Shown here one piece after another: positions 11,557-23,301 of a stretch of DNA of 64,000 nucleotides. The notes under the pieces were generated by a model. It was not told the DNA's origin and did not search any database. It was given only the letters and a program-made list of their open reading frames with translations. The stretch's first letter is position 1. Each line of letters starts with the position of its first letter. Position numbers and translations under genes: made by a program. Source of the DNA: Ceratothoa steindachneri (Eukaryota; Arthropoda; Malacostraca; Isopoda; Cymothoidae); assembly GCA_963969495.1 (NCBI GenBank), contig OZ018337.1, positions 84,790,777-84,854,776 on the forward strand, written 5' to 3'.

Positions 11557-12650
11557 GACTACGAAATAACTGGATTCTTATTTGTTGCCATCTTTGTGCA
11601 TAAAGCCAGAGTGTACGACACCTTCCCTAAGAATGATTGCCATGCGTCATAGATACAAAATTTTATACGTCAGAGATTTAAGTGAATTCTAAGTGAATCA
11701 TTGATAAGTAAAGTAATTTTGTAAAGAAGATTTTAAAAATATTATTATTCCATAGGTCATGGCCAAATTCCCATCATATTGTACATACGTGCCGAAGACC
11801 ATATTAGTTGCAAATATGAATCCAATTATTTTCGAAATTGTCACAAATGTTTCACATGAGTGGATAAGTAGTGTTAAAACAGACGGCAAATTCAACAATT
11901 TGTTCTGTACAATCTAGTAATCATATATATTTGTATGATTTTTAATGCTATTATTTATTCTAATTATAAATCTTAATAAATATTTCAATTGTTGTTACAG
12001 TTTTTACCACGGAGGGTTTTAGTTGGTTCGGGTTGTGATCCCGTAGGATCAGAAAACCTACATAATGAGTCATTCCCTAATGCTTAATGGGGGATTGTCA
12101 TAATTCTGCCACCGCTGTGAATCTTTTTGGGTTTGAGGCTTTAACAAATTTATAACCAATTTTCTCTAATGACTTAAAAGTGATAATTTAAGAGAAAATT
12201 AGAATTAAAATTTCTTCCAGAGAAGACCTCGATAATTTGTATTACATTATATTTTTCCGATTGAAGGTTTTGTTTGCCAATTTCAGTGCTTATTAAACTA
12301 CATGATTTGTGAGGGAAGGTAGAGTAAACTATCTAATATCCCTCTTTTGGGGAACTAAAAATTGAGGCGCAACCGTTTAAAATCGAATTGAACTTCATAA
12401 AAATCGCATATTATTTTGACTCTTTTGGCTTACATCTATATTAGGTGCTACGGTGTATGTATGTTATAATTACTTATAAACATAAGCGTATACGTTGATG
12501 ATCTACGTTTATTATAACAATGAATAGCCACTTTGATATCACATCAGCTATTCACAGCTGGCACCTCGGTCAGGAGTGGCTTAGGCAGGAGCGTAAAGAA
12601 TTCTCCCGAAAATGCGGGTCGTTACATTTGTTGAAGCAAATCATTATTAA
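11557..12650. other. AT-rich intergenic DNA, nothing recognised
   Basis: The 5' flank of the piggyBac remnant must end somewhere here, but I see no second terminus. Confidence 0.45.
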
Positions 12651-12922
12651 GCACGTGCGAGTCTAGTCGCGGGCGGCTCTACATCTCACTATGTCGGTCT
12701 GTCCTCGTTTTGCTAATGTTGTTTTTCTAATAACATCGTAACTATTTGGCCGATTCTGACGATAGTTGAAACCCTTATGTTGTTTTACATTCTCTTTCGA
12801 ATGAGAGAATTTGCAATATCCTCCAAAGGTTGTGCTGGAATTATTGAAAGTTTTGAAGGGAGTAAGGTGATAAATCATAATAAGTGAGATCACGCGACTT
12901 CTTGGTCAGCAGACCTTGTTAT
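12651..12922 (+). repeat. Dispersed repeat B, copy 1
   Basis: Matches 35224-35615 in the same orientation. Shared words include gtctagtcg, actatgtcggtc, ggccgattct, gaaacccttatgttgtttta, gaattattgaaag and cagcagacttgtt-like ends. The copies differ by substitutions, and the 35-kb copy carries an extra internal duplication. No ORF of substance is present. Confidence 0.88.
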
Positions 12923-14610
12923 TATCATCTCTACTGGTTGTTTATTTGAGATTCACTCCATTTTTTCCTCCCTTTTCAGCCTTTGCTATTAATGCCTTTA
13001 TCTAATACTAGATATACACAAATAGTTGAAAAATAGGGAGGTCAAAAAATTCATTTTTTCAAGTTTATACAAAACTCCATTTGGTTTTATATGTCGGTAC
13101 ATACATGTGCTTCTCTCCTTTCTCTTAAGTAAATTTCCTGATGCGAATTGACTTCAATAACTTTAAGAGCAAAGTTTAGGGAAGCGAATTTCTCATACAA
13201 AAACGAATTTCTTTCTAACTCACGGTGAGGTGCCGCGCCCCTCCAGACAGTCCAATCTTCATTTCTCCAAGATTCAATAGGGATGCAAAGGATAGAGATA
13301 GAGTTTGATAATTAGGTGAAAATGTAAATTGAAAAAGAAATATAATATTTTTGAAAGAAGAAACAAAAATGAGATGATGATGTCATAATATGCACTTTAA
13401 GTTAGGAATTGAGCCTAAAATTCAATTGTCTCTCTTGCCTCCGGTGAATTTAGATACGAATGAGATTAATAATTTACAATCTTATATTTGAATGACGCAT
13501 TTTCTCGTCTGGAGAAATTTATTCTGGAGTCTAAATTCGCTAGTGTCTGGATTCCTTCTAAGATGGAAACTAGGCATTTCCGAAACCAGTCTTCTGCACA
13601 AATTTTTAGGAAAGGTTGAGTCTTATTTTTCATTCATAACCTCAACACTGAGTGAAATGAGCTTCACAATTCCTATTTTAAACTTTTTGCACCAATATGA
13701 AGAATCCAATATGGGAGCAGTTGTATTAAACAACGCCTCTTTCTGTTGATGAAAATCACGTTTGTATGTTTAATGTCCAGTTTCTCCGGATGTTTCCTAC
13801 ACAGGCATAGCTATGTGGCCGCTTTCGATATCATGTAAGACCCATTTGTTTCCACAAAGGTAATGGATTCACGAAGTAATTCGTCTTCAGAAAACTAGTG
13901 GCGAATAAAAGCTCTGATGCAAAGTCACACTATTTGCAAATGTCAATGCCCTTTTCTAGTGGATAGAGGGTAATAGATGGTTTTATAAACTATTGGGCAA
14001 GGGAAAAATCTGATATAGTGCAGGGACAACATTGGGCTACTAAAGTTAGTGGAATTAGGTTCTCTCTCACATTACCACTGATCCTCTCGGGCAGCCGGCC
14101 TCCCTTGCTTTCATCTTAATCTACCAGCCTGCGTATGTCTGCTAAATAAAGATCAATTTATAACTCATCTTCATCAGTTTATCAGCCAATGAGAGTCGGC
14201 CCTTCCATCAGTGTTGATCGTTTCTCTAAAGTTACAGCCATAATTTGCGCTAGGAAAAGCAGGAGTAACCCAACCTTTTTTATGAAAGAGATGGCGTTCG
14301 AATCCCGTTTGATGATGATGATCGATGGTTATTATTTGTCTTATAGCTCGAAAAAAATACTTAAGAAACCTCGACATTTAATGCATTCCTTAATTTATCA
14401 ACAGATCTACGAATGTTGCACAATCTTTGCTTTCATTAATTAACTTGAAAACTGTAACCATTTTCACCGACTTGTGATTGTCTTGTTTGAGGAAAATGAA
14501 GATTATCTTTTCATTATAATTTATTTATTTAATAAAATCAAATCAGAAATAATAAAGCATCTCCAAGGGTAATCAGTATGTTCAAAATCATGAAATCGTT
14601 TAAATAAAGT
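12923..14610. other. Intergenic DNA, one unrecognised 85-codon ORF
   Basis: Plus-strand ORF 13492-13749 is hydrophobic and matches no family I know. A B-box-like ggcgttcgaatcccg occurs at about 14293-14307, but I could not find a convincing A box before it. Confidence 0.45.
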
Positions 14611-15135
14611 TGTTTGAATGTATTTAGGTTAAGTAGACAACCTCATTCTAGTCTGATAGAATACTTCATTGCTAGGACGCCTTTAGGTCGCTTTATCTCG
14701 TCTACAAATAGAGGAGAATCGCAAGGTGCAGCAACACTCGATGCAGATTTCCCCAGCACGTTATTGCAACGACTGCGTTCTGCTCCACAATGTTTGGCAT
14801 ATTCTTGTTAAATGTTCCAATCTGGTGGATCTTCCTTCATGTTACCTGTCCCGGTACCGAGACGAGCAGAATCGCTACCCATTATCCCTCCTACTCGCGC
14901 GCATAGACCTTTGTAAATTTGACCTCTCAGAAGAATCTTGGCTCCTTCAATGTATTTGACTCTCTTTAGTGTTGGTCGCATGCTCCATCGCCGTAGGAAG
15001 GTCGGCCTCTTCCCGACAGCTTAGCATGTTTCGTTATTCTTTTTGCTGTTAACGTTTGTTTTGATTTTTCACTTAGTATTGTGTTTTCTTTTTTTCCTAT
15101 TTTTCTTTTGGCTAGCCTTAGGCTATAAGATAATT
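14611..15135 (+). mobile_element. LINE (non-LTR retrotransposon) 3' end fragment
   Basis: The plus frame over 14726-14959 ends with YCNDCVLLHN then WHILVKCSNLVDL, a basic stretch, LSLLLARI, SEESWLLQCI and a stop. This layout (CxxC, WH-ILVxC, then LSxLLG-like and LLxxI near the stop) is the C-terminal tail of ORF2 in arthropod LINEs as I know them. It is especially common in decapod crustaceans. A 3' UTR follows with an inverted pair, ccgtaggaaggtcgg / cttcccgacagc, a T-rich stretch, and ggctagccttaggctataaga at about 15110-15130. The reverse transcriptase domain is absent, so the copy is 5'-truncated, as is usual for LINEs. Confidence 0.7.
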
Positions 15136-15562
15136 AGACATCTAATGCTCATATATGTAGTGGTTAATGAACGCAAATGAAAAGGACAAAAGGACATACG
15201 TGCCATAAGGGTACAGACTCCTTCTCTATAAAGCCTAAGAGTGATCTTGAGTAGAATCAATCGATGTCATGGAATAATATTCAAATGATGCTTGACTTCT
15301 ATATCACTATTCACCCAAACACCAAAACAATAATTGCCAAACTTAGGCCTTAATAGAAATTGAATTTCTATCACTAATATTAATATTAATTTAATAGTTG
15401 TAGATATTTTAGGAGAGATTCTTGGTTAAATTCCATTTGCATCTGGAATTCGTGGTCAGGAATTGTAGAATCAATGCCACAAAATCTTTTTTGCTACTTC
15501 CTATTAGTTTGCGGTGAACGGTTTTGGCCATTTATTCATCTTTGTGGGAGAGAACTTTAGAT

Positions 15563-15600
15563 CAGTGGTTCTCAACCTTTTTTTAGCCATGGACCCTTTT
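15563..15600 (-). repeat. hAT terminal inverted repeat
   Basis: CAGTGGTTCTCAACC at 15563-15577 is the typical hAT terminal motif, and ATGGACCC follows shortly after. It lies about 260 bp beyond the C-terminus of the minus-strand hAT pseudogene, so it is that element's 3' end. The same motif, inverted, ends the second hAT element at about 62516. No partner was found for this copy near 17.6-17.8 kb. Confidence 0.85.
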
Positions 15601-15820
15601 CTTTTAAGAAAATATTTGGCGAGCCTAAAGGCCCAAAACTTTTCACATTAGTAAAAAAATAGTAAATAATTATGCTCATTTTGAAGGAAAACTTTAAGAA
15701 TAAACTAATACAAATAAATTATTTAATAGTTATATTTTGTGGAGGATTTATGTACATTAGTAAATAATTCATAATATTCCTTTAAAAAGATAAGTAATTA
15801 ATTGTAAAATGTAGATTTAT

Positions 15821-17595
15821 TCAATGAGATCCTTGTGACTGCTGTTGCTCAGCGAGTGTTTTTATATTCCGCTCAGTTGATGTCAATGATAGTCGAAGAT
15901 CATCTCTTTGCACAATGTCTAGTCTATTACGAGCTTTTGACAATAAGTGAAAAACACGAATAAATCCTGTTTCAACAAGGTAAGATGATGGGAAAGCAAT
16001 GACGTAGAGTTGTGCTTTATCCCAGAGCAGTGGATACTTTTTAGCAGCTTCATTTGTTTTCCATATATCATGCTTCCCATCTTTAAATTTTGCCTGCAAT
16101 ATTTCATCACATTGTAATTTAATCAGGGTTTCCTTTAAAGAAATGTCTACATCGGCAACATTAATTTCGAAAGGAATTGTGACCCACTTTAGTATATCCA
16201 TCATAAGTAAGTCACTAAAACGAGCTTGCATATTTTTGTGTAAATTTTCCAAATATCACCATACTATGCAAGATCACTATCGTGCAGATCGCTGCTAATT
16301 GAGGCCAAACAAGGAAAATGTCGAAATGCATGACGTCTGATATTAATCTTGTTCAACTGTAGCTTTTTCGGGAAGGCAGTTATTGCACCTTTACTGGATA
16401 TGAGTTCCGAATTTTTTCCTTAGAGCTGTTTTTTAAGTAAATTGATTTTTTCATATATATCTGCTAAGTAAAATACATCACATTTAGTTGCAAGTAGTTG
16501 TTCTCCAAGATGAGTGTTGGCCAGAAATAAGACAATAGGATCCCAAAGTGCAATAAAACGATGAAGACAATTTCCATTTGACAACCATCTCACCTTAGTA
16601 TGCATTACAAGACGTTCAAACTCTTTTCCATTTTGACTACAGATTTCAAGAAAGAGGTGGTCACTTAGAGAATTTGATTTAATAGGGTTAACGACTTTTA
16701 TCACAACACTAAGAGCTTATGTAGGCGTCCACCCTATTTCTTATCAACTAAGTGTTAACGGTGTATCAAACAGTGTATGTAAAATACTCCGGCGATAGCT
16801 TGTTTCAAGTGTGCAAAAAGACCTTTGTACCTGCCAGTCATGGATGATGCACCATCAGTAGCACATGCCATTATGTTTTTGAGAGGAATATTGTTTTCCT
16901 TGAAATATGAAACAACTTCATTAAAAATTGTTTCAACTCTTGTGTCTGTCTTAAGACTTCTGGCGAAAAGCATTTCTTCTCTGGGTCCTTTATCATCCAT
17001 AAATGAATCTAACATATGTTAGTAGAATTACCTTATTATCTCTTAATGTTGATTCATCAAACTAAAGAGGAAACTGTTTTACTTGAAAGTTAGCTTTTAA
17101 TTGCTTTTCAACCCCCTCTGCCATTTTATCAATGCGTCGTGAAACAGATGAGTTACTTAACGGGATGGAATTAGTGATTTCACTTGCACTTTGTTTCAGA
17201 ATTAATCAAATTATAACAGATACTGCTGGAAAAATTACTGTTTCAAGAAAATTATGGGGTTTTCCAGCCTAGGCTGATATCTTGCTAAGTTCATAACATG
17301 CCAATAAACCATAATTTAGTTTGCTAACTTGGCTGTTAAACACTTGAACCACTGTTTTTCTTCTTTGAAAATCATCACGGAGTTTGTTAAAGTATTCTAC
17401 TGGTTTGGCTTTCTTTTCATCGTGAATGGTTTCTAGATTTATTTTAAGTTTACAAGGCCTCATGATTGCAGTTGAAAGTACATCTATGCATATGACGGAC
17501 ATTGGTTTCGTTGCATACTGTGGTGATGGAATAAATCCGGAAGACAAATATTCAACATAATACTATCGGCACTTCATCTTTGTCAGCGCCGCCAT
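15821..17595 (-). pseudogene. hAT transposase pseudogene (ZBED5/FAM200-like)
   Basis: Near full-length, broken hAT-superfamily transposase. Minus-strand reading starts at an ATG at 17595. An early in-frame stop sits where the family has Gln, before YYVEYLSSGFIPSP. Recognisable blocks follow in order: QF.L.FDEST (first catalytic Asp, about 17050), EEMLFARSLKTDTRVE, CATDGASSMTGRYKG (second catalytic Asp, about 16845), HCLIHR, TKVRWLSNGNCLHRF, YLADIYEKIN, and the C-terminal dimerisation region FPSSYLVETGF...LSKARNRLD...LRLSLT, ending at 15821. Several frame changes and stops lie between the blocks. In this superfamily the protein cuts and pastes DNA with 8-bp target duplications; this copy is dead. 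It is diverged from the second hAT at 60.4-62.0 kb, so they represent different lineages. Confidence 0.9.
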
Positions 17596-17779
17596 GGGTT
17601 ATCTGTAAAAATATATCAGAAGCTGTTATAGAATATATTACAGTTTATAGTTAAGAATTATATGTAATTTGTTAACAAAACAAAAGATAAATTTTGAACA
17701 AATACAGAGAGAAGAGAGTGCCTTTGATATTTTAAGGTGAAATAGGTATGATAATTTGGTCATTGTTGCTTAAAATACA

Positions 17780-17780
<1 letters not shown>

Positions 17781-17864
<84 letters not shown>

Positions 17865-17874
17865 CATATATATA
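17781..17874. repeat. (TA)n microsatellite, left of mariner
   Basis: About 94 bp of TA repeats with tgta and taca interruptions near 17851 and 17864. The last TA (17873-17874) is the apparent target dinucleotide of the mariner element that begins at 17875. Confidence 0.97.
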
Positions 17875-18805
17875 CGAGAGGGGGTGAATAAGTTTTAAAA
17901 TTCGGATATAAGGAAACAAGATAGGAGGAAATGTGTTTCATTATTTTTCAATATAACTCCTCTCGACTTTAATGCACTTGCGCCACTTGTCCCTTAGGCT
18001 TCGAATTCGCGACAACCAGAAATCTCCAGACTGCTGTTCAATCTATTCCTTGATGGCAAGCTGGACATATTCATCGTCTCTAAACCGGCATCTATTCAGT
18101 GCATCCTTAAGCTGGCGGAATAAAAAGTAGTCGCTAACGGACAGATCTGGACTGTAGGGGGGATGGTTGAGCTCCTCGAATCGGCACTCGCCCAGGGCAG
18201 CTTGTGCATCTCTGGCTTTGTGAACTTTGACGACGTTGCAGTCGATGATGGGGGGAGAGTTTTCTAGGGAACCAAGGCACAGAGACCTTGATCATGCCCA
18301 AATTTTCGTGGATGATGTTGATAACACTTCCAGGTAATATTCCAAGTTCTCGCTTGATTTCTTCGACCTTTACATGTTGATTTTAGAGGATCATCCTCTC
18401 CTCACGGGCTACATTGTTCTCCTTGATCATGTCTGACGGGTGTTCTAGACGGATATCATCTTCAAGGGACTTACGGCCATGGCAGAACGCCCTATTCCAC
18501 CGAGTAATGGTTGCATAGGAAGGGGCGGTGTCGATGTACACTGAAACCATGCGTTCGTGGATCTCTTTTGCATTCTTGCCTTCTTTGGTAAAAAGTTTGA
18601 TCACTGCGCGGTGCTTAACCTTCTCCATTGTTGAAAAATTTGTGACTGACGATCTGCGATCAGCTACTGCCTCTTAAATAGACGAGGCAGGAGCGTGCGG
18701 CTGCCGGTCCTGACTTATCATAACTTGTCCTAACATTCCCACAAACAGTCATTCCCCTTCCTCTGTTTAGCCCTACCGATTCGCAAAACATATTGCCCCC
18801 CTCCT

Positions 18806-18807
<2 letters not shown>
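17875..18807 (-). mobile_element. mariner element, internally deleted, inserted in (TA)n
   Basis: A 933-bp element with imperfect terminal inverted repeats of about 31 bp. The left end runs cgagagggggtgaataagtt..., and the complement of the right end runs ggaggaggggggcaatatgt...; both then reach a TTCGG or ATCGG core. TA repeats flank both sides, which fits mariner's strict TA target. The usual length is about 1.3 kb, so about 350 bp are missing. Only the amino-terminal DNA-binding part and the carboxy-terminal end of the transposase remain, annotated separately. Confidence 0.9.
17936..18628 (-). pseudogene. mariner transposase pseudogene
   Basis: Minus-strand ATG at 18628 opens a frame reading MEKVKHRAVIKLFTKEG..., KEIHERMVSVY, APSYATITRWNRAF, GRKSLEDD. 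This is the paired helix-turn-helix DNA-binding domain of mariner transposases. It continues in another frame with LGMIKVSVPWFPRKL. The sequence then jumps to CNVVKVHKARDAQAAL and HPPYSPDLSVSDYFLFRQLK, the block holding the third Asp of the DD34D triad. The segment with the first catalytic Asp is gone, so the internal deletion falls in the catalytic core. The end, CIKVERSYIEK, is close to the usual mariner C-terminus. Inactive. Confidence 0.88.
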
Positions 18808-18863
<56 letters not shown>

Positions 18864-18900
18864 AGAAAGAAAGAGAGAGAGAGGGAGAGGGAAATGGAGA
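18808..18900. repeat. (TA)n(GA)n microsatellite, right of mariner
   Basis: TA repeats from 18808 to about 18860, changing through acaagaaag into GA repeats to about 18900. Together with 17781-17874 it forms a single tract split by the mariner. Confidence 0.96.
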
Positions 18901-19852
18901 GAGAAGACATTATACTCGTAAGATAAACCATTGCAATTATATGGCATGAGGAGGCCAATAATCGTGAGTAATTTAACTAAACATCCAAGTTAACATATTT
19001 AACTTTGTGGTACTTCAAGTACAGTATAATGGGCACCATTACTATTTCTCTGGATAAAAATGTACCTCACGAATTATGGTTCATTGTGTGTGTCTGTGTG
19101 TGCGTGTGTGACGGAGTGTATTGAAGATTAATTTTACACGCACGTGTTGATATTTGTGACATAACATAACATAACATATCATAACATGACACAACGTAAC
19201 GTGACATAATATGATATGAGGTAGCTCAACATCATTATGATATATAATATAATAAGATACAATAATTATGATACGCTATATTAAACCATAATACACTATA
19301 ATATAATACAAAATAACATATAATAGTACAAAATAAAATAATATACTAATTTATTAAATCCAGGATTCAATAATTACTCCTCGCTTTGATTCAAATCTAT
19401 TCTGATGTAGTTCATTATTATAATCAATTAGAATGAAATGTTCCAAGCTCATTAAGTCTGCGAAGAACTTCCTAGGAATTATATTATTTTTTGATACGTT
19501 TAATCCCATCTCTAAGAATTAAAGTACATAGTAATGATATTGTAATAACTTTACGTCCAATTAAAATTCTAAAAAAATCACATGAATTCTCCATGAGTTC
19601 ACACTGCGTATCTGTATAAGTTGGACCCGGAGGCTAGAGGTTGCCAAATAATGTTTTCTATGAATAGCATTAATAGAAATTAAAAGTTGATACTAATAAA
19701 TAATTTAAACGATAATGTTTTTCATAAAATATATGAAAAAAATGGTGTTATAAAAGTTCATTGTTTTTCTTACTGCTCATAAATTATCAATTACAAAACT
19801 CAACATTTGAAAACACAAATTGGCATCCAACAGTACTTCTTAAACACACGTT
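18901..19852. repeat. AT-rich DNA with degenerate ataac pentamer array
   Basis: A (TG)n stretch at about 19085-19110 is followed at 19157-19345 by degenerate copies of cataa/ataac. The copies start clean (about 19157-19200) and then decay into AT-rich sequence. It does not match the arthropod telomere repeat TTAGG. No gene seen. Confidence 0.75.
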
Positions 19853-19854
19853 AC

Positions 19855-19960
19855 CATCCTTCCTTATCCACCTCTCTTCTCCTCTACCTCACCCATCCTC
19901 CACCTCCCCCCTTCCCACTCTCTCTCTTTTTTTTTTTCTCTCTCTCTTTCTTTCTACATT
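19855..19960. repeat. Polypyrimidine tract
   Basis: About 105 bp that are almost all C and T on the plus strand: cct/cac triplet-like words, then (CT)n, a run of T, and (CT)n again. Such tracts can form triplex DNA. The 107-codon ORF at 19761-20084 crosses this tract and is probably spurious. Confidence 0.85.
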
Positions 19961-20309
19961 CTCAGTAATAATAACAGTTCTGAAGTTGAATTGCTCTATG
20001 GCCAACCAAAATATCACCGTGGACCCCAATGCGTTATTTTATGCGTGTGGACCCCTAGTAATGTTACATGGACAAGCACAATAGACAATAAAATAAACTC
20101 GACCTAACTCTGAAGAATCATAAAGAAAATCCACACATTACATGCAACTAACCCCTTCCCACACAAAATATTGAATATGGAATACACAGTCGCATTGTCA
20201 CTTGGCATCGCATCCTATTGTATTATATATCATGTTAAAAGAAATATTTTCTTAATTAAAATATGATATGGACATTTTATATAACTCAATTTAAAGAAAA
20301 TCGACTTTA

Positions 20310-20312
<3 letters not shown>

Positions 20313-20402
<90 letters not shown>
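20313..20402. repeat. (TA)n microsatellite
   Basis: About 90 bp of uninterrupted TA repeats. Unlike the other long TA tracts in the window, no transposon end was found next to it. Confidence 0.97.
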
Positions 20403-20406
<4 letters not shown>

Positions 20407-20644
20407 TTTTGGTAAAACTCCTTCTTCTCTCTAAGTGAAAACAAGAAACTGAGTTAAATTAATTAAAGAAAAGCTTATTGGACATTATATTGCTTGTGAG
20501 GCTTCATATTGATTTATTAAAAATTAAAAATAAAACTAATTAAAACAGCGCTAAAAGAAATATTTTTTTCAAAGAGAGTTGAGGTTAGGTGAATAGAAAT
20601 AATTATATCGGGGAGGAGGCATATCCTTATTATCCCCTCGCTTG

Positions 20645-21105
20645 TTTATTTATCAATATTATTCTTGCTTTTCACTAGATTTTCTTGATGCAGGTTGTAC
20701 TCCTCGAATTTTTCTTCTCAATTCCCTTTAAGTTGGCCCATCAAACATTTGTCTTCACTTTTTCTTGACTTCAGTATTCTTTTTGGAGTTCCGTATATTC
20801 AGGATGGGTTGGTCCTTAAGCTTTGATTTCTTTCTTGATGTATTTTCAATTTCTTCCAATTATCTTGAGTTGATGATTCATTCGTGCTTCTTGATGAGTT
20901 AGTCCTTCAAGCCGTTGTTTCTCTCCGTGTTCTTTCTTGGGCGATCTTCTTCAAAGTTTTGAGACTGTTGAGTTTTGAACGCGTTACCGTTGGATTTAAA
21001 TGCCAATACTCAAGCCTCACAACCGACGTTAGTCCGTTTTGGTTTAGAAAATTTATCAGCTATTTATATTATCAAGGAATTTTTCTCTGATACATTTTTT
21101 GCCCC
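20645..21105 (-). mobile_element. SINE-containing duplicated segment, copy 1
   Basis: Co-linear with 21429-21890. At 20966-21030, read on the minus strand, there is a tRNA-like head: gtgaggcttgagtattgg (A-box region), atttaaatccaacggt (anticodon arm region) and gcgttcaaaactc (decayed B box). The rest is T-rich on the plus strand, with words such as cttcttgatgagttagt shared by both copies. The best reading is a tRNA-derived SINE and its flank, duplicated locally. Confidence 0.75.
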
Positions 21106-21428
21106 CCCCACACAGGTCCCTTTCTAGAAAAGCGGAGCGAATTTGAGGATTAGGGAGAGGTTAGTCTTGAATTTCTTAATCGAGGAGTAGTATCTCTCAC
21201 TCCTACGGCCACCGAGTCAGCGGGATGAGTGGAGCGAATTTAGAGGGATTGAGGAGAGCGAACGAAGTCTTGCCTCTAATCAACGAGTAATGGCTTCTTC
21301 TTTCCCGGGTATCCGTAGTTCCCATCAGCACTTTTTCTTAAGAGAGTAGGTGTAGTTGTAACGAAGATCAGAAGATAGTTTGGCCGAGGAGGGTGACCAG
21401 TTATGGAGGGGGGGGCTCGTTATTAAAA
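21106..21428. repeat. Short tandem duplication between the SINE copies
   Basis: The phrases ggagcgaattt and the following gagg...gag words occur at about 21133 and again at about 21231, about 100 bp apart, followed in both by similar gagta/cttctc phrases. This is a diverged two-unit tandem repeat with no coding potential. Confidence 0.6.
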
Positions 21429-21890
21429 CTTTATTTATTCATCAATATTATGCTTAATTTTCTCTTTATCGAATCTATTTACTTCTTCTTGACTGAAATT
21501 CCTTTTTCTTTAAGTCAGCCATTCAAACATTTTGTCTTCAATTTTTCTTGACTTCCTTATTCTTCTTGGCTGGGTTGGTCCTTGATCTTCGCTTGGCTCT
21601 CTTGATGCATTTTCATCTTTCTTCCATTTATCTTGAGTTGATTATTTCTTCTTGCTTCTTGATGAGTTAGTTCTTCAAGCCATTTTCTTCCGCTTCTTTT
21701 TTGAGGGGTCTTCATAAAAGGTTTTTGGACTGTTGAGTTTCGAACGTGGTACCGTTAGATTTAAACGCCAATACTCTAGCCTCACGACCTGCTTTTAGTC
21801 CGTTTTTGGTTGTTAAATTTATCGGCTATTCATATTATCGAGCTGGAAAGAATTTTTGCCTGATACATTTTTCACACCCCTACAGTTATA
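21429..21890 (-). mobile_element. SINE-containing duplicated segment, copy 2
   Basis: Second copy of 20645-21105, about 785 bp downstream and in the same orientation. The tRNA-like head at 21731-21790 (minus strand) is better preserved, reading gtgaggctagagtattgg and acgttcgaaactc, a near-consensus B box. RNA polymerase III would start at this head in an active SINE. Confidence 0.78.
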
Positions 21891-23301
21891 CCGCATGTAC
21901 TGTGGCTGTGTTTCTCACGACGGTTTAAGTAAGTTAAATTAGTGTTAGTTAAATCGGTTCTGATTGGCGCCTTCTAACCTCAGAGATTCCCGAAGAACTC
22001 GTAAACACCATTTGAGGATAAGACTTCGATTTTTTAAAGTTGAATTTAGGACGTTTTTTGTTTCGAATTTGAGGAAAAAAAGAAATTAATTCAGAGGTGG
22101 TAGAAAATAGGAATTTTTGATTAATTTTCTTTTCCTTCGAAATATGTGTGGAATGAGAACTTTTACCTAGCCTTTATAATTAAACTCTATAGGAATATTT
22201 TATTTCTTAATATGAATCGATCAGACATCACCGTTTTTTCTTTGCTGACTTTATTTGTTAGTCTTTAGAGGAAATTGATGACCTCGTCTAAATTTTATTA
22301 TTACATTTTCAATAGAAAACTTCCTATATAGTTTATTTTGCAACTGTTCAGTTGCATTAAAATCCTAAAAGACATTTTATGTGCAGGAACTAACGATAAA
22401 TTCTATTGAATTCAATTCTATTTTTCTATACTTTTTTCATTACAGCGAAGAACATTGAAAAAAAGGAAATGAGAATAACATTTTTTCGGGTCATTTTTGA
22501 TGGAATTACGACGATAACATCCGTTTCTTTCTGTGACCCTCCATTTTCTCGTAAATTACTATCTTACTTACGTTTAATACACAGATGGTTCCTTAGGGAT
22601 TGAATGCAAATATGATTGGTCCGAAACAAACAACTCTATAGGTTATTAATGCATTTTTATATAATTTTAATTATGGTTTTCCTTAGCTATTTTTTAACCT
22701 AACCTATGAAATCGATGAGAGTATACTTGATATTTTTTAGTTATATGGATATAAATCCGTAGTAAATCTTAAGTAACGCGAGATAATTTTGTGACTAAAT
22801 ATAAATGCTTCCTATTTTTAATTTTTATTTAATATTTGTTGCTGTTATTATTTATATTATTTTTCACATACTACAATGTCGTTTCTTTACTGAAAATCAG
22901 GCTAAAATGCCTAGAGAATGAAAAAATTCATCATGCAGTTTCTGTTATATCAATAGATCAGTTACATTAAGACAATACAAAAGACAGAGGTACAAGTTCC
23001 TTACTGCCTGGGTAAAAGGCAAAGGGCCCCATGTTCAGCATACCATTGGTCTGCAAGAAACCAAAGAACCATTGAACGGAATGCTGCTTATGCTTGGCAG
23101 ATATTTAAGTCGGGTATTCATTGTGTTTTCTTTCCTAGCTTTTAATATATTTTTAAGAGATTTATCAATTAAAAAGATCAAAATGCATACTTTGTTGTAT
23201 CTACTCTATTACTATAAGTGATCACAGCCAGTAATATCCATTTTAATTTGATTTTATTTCACTTCCCTGCAGGTCAAAAGAGAAAAGGCAAGAAATCTGT
23301 C
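21891..23301. other. AT-rich intergenic DNA, nothing firm
   Basis: A possible upstream exon of the next pseudogene lies at about 22973-23110, in a frame reading RQRYKFLTAWVKGKG; it is followed by AT-rich sequence ending in a pyrimidine tract and cag at about 23273. This is weak. Confidence 0.35.

Noticed and set aside
11290..11652. 120-codon plus-strand ORF
   Set aside because: Antisense to the piggyBac pseudogene, whose protein blocks are recognisable on the minus strand.
14280..14310. tRNA or SINE head suggested by ggcgttcgaatcccg
   Set aside because: The B box is good, but no A box or cloverleaf pairing could be found upstream at the right distance.
19157..19345. Interstitial telomere repeat
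   Set aside because: The unit is ataac-like and not TTAGG/CCTAA, the arthropod telomere repeat.
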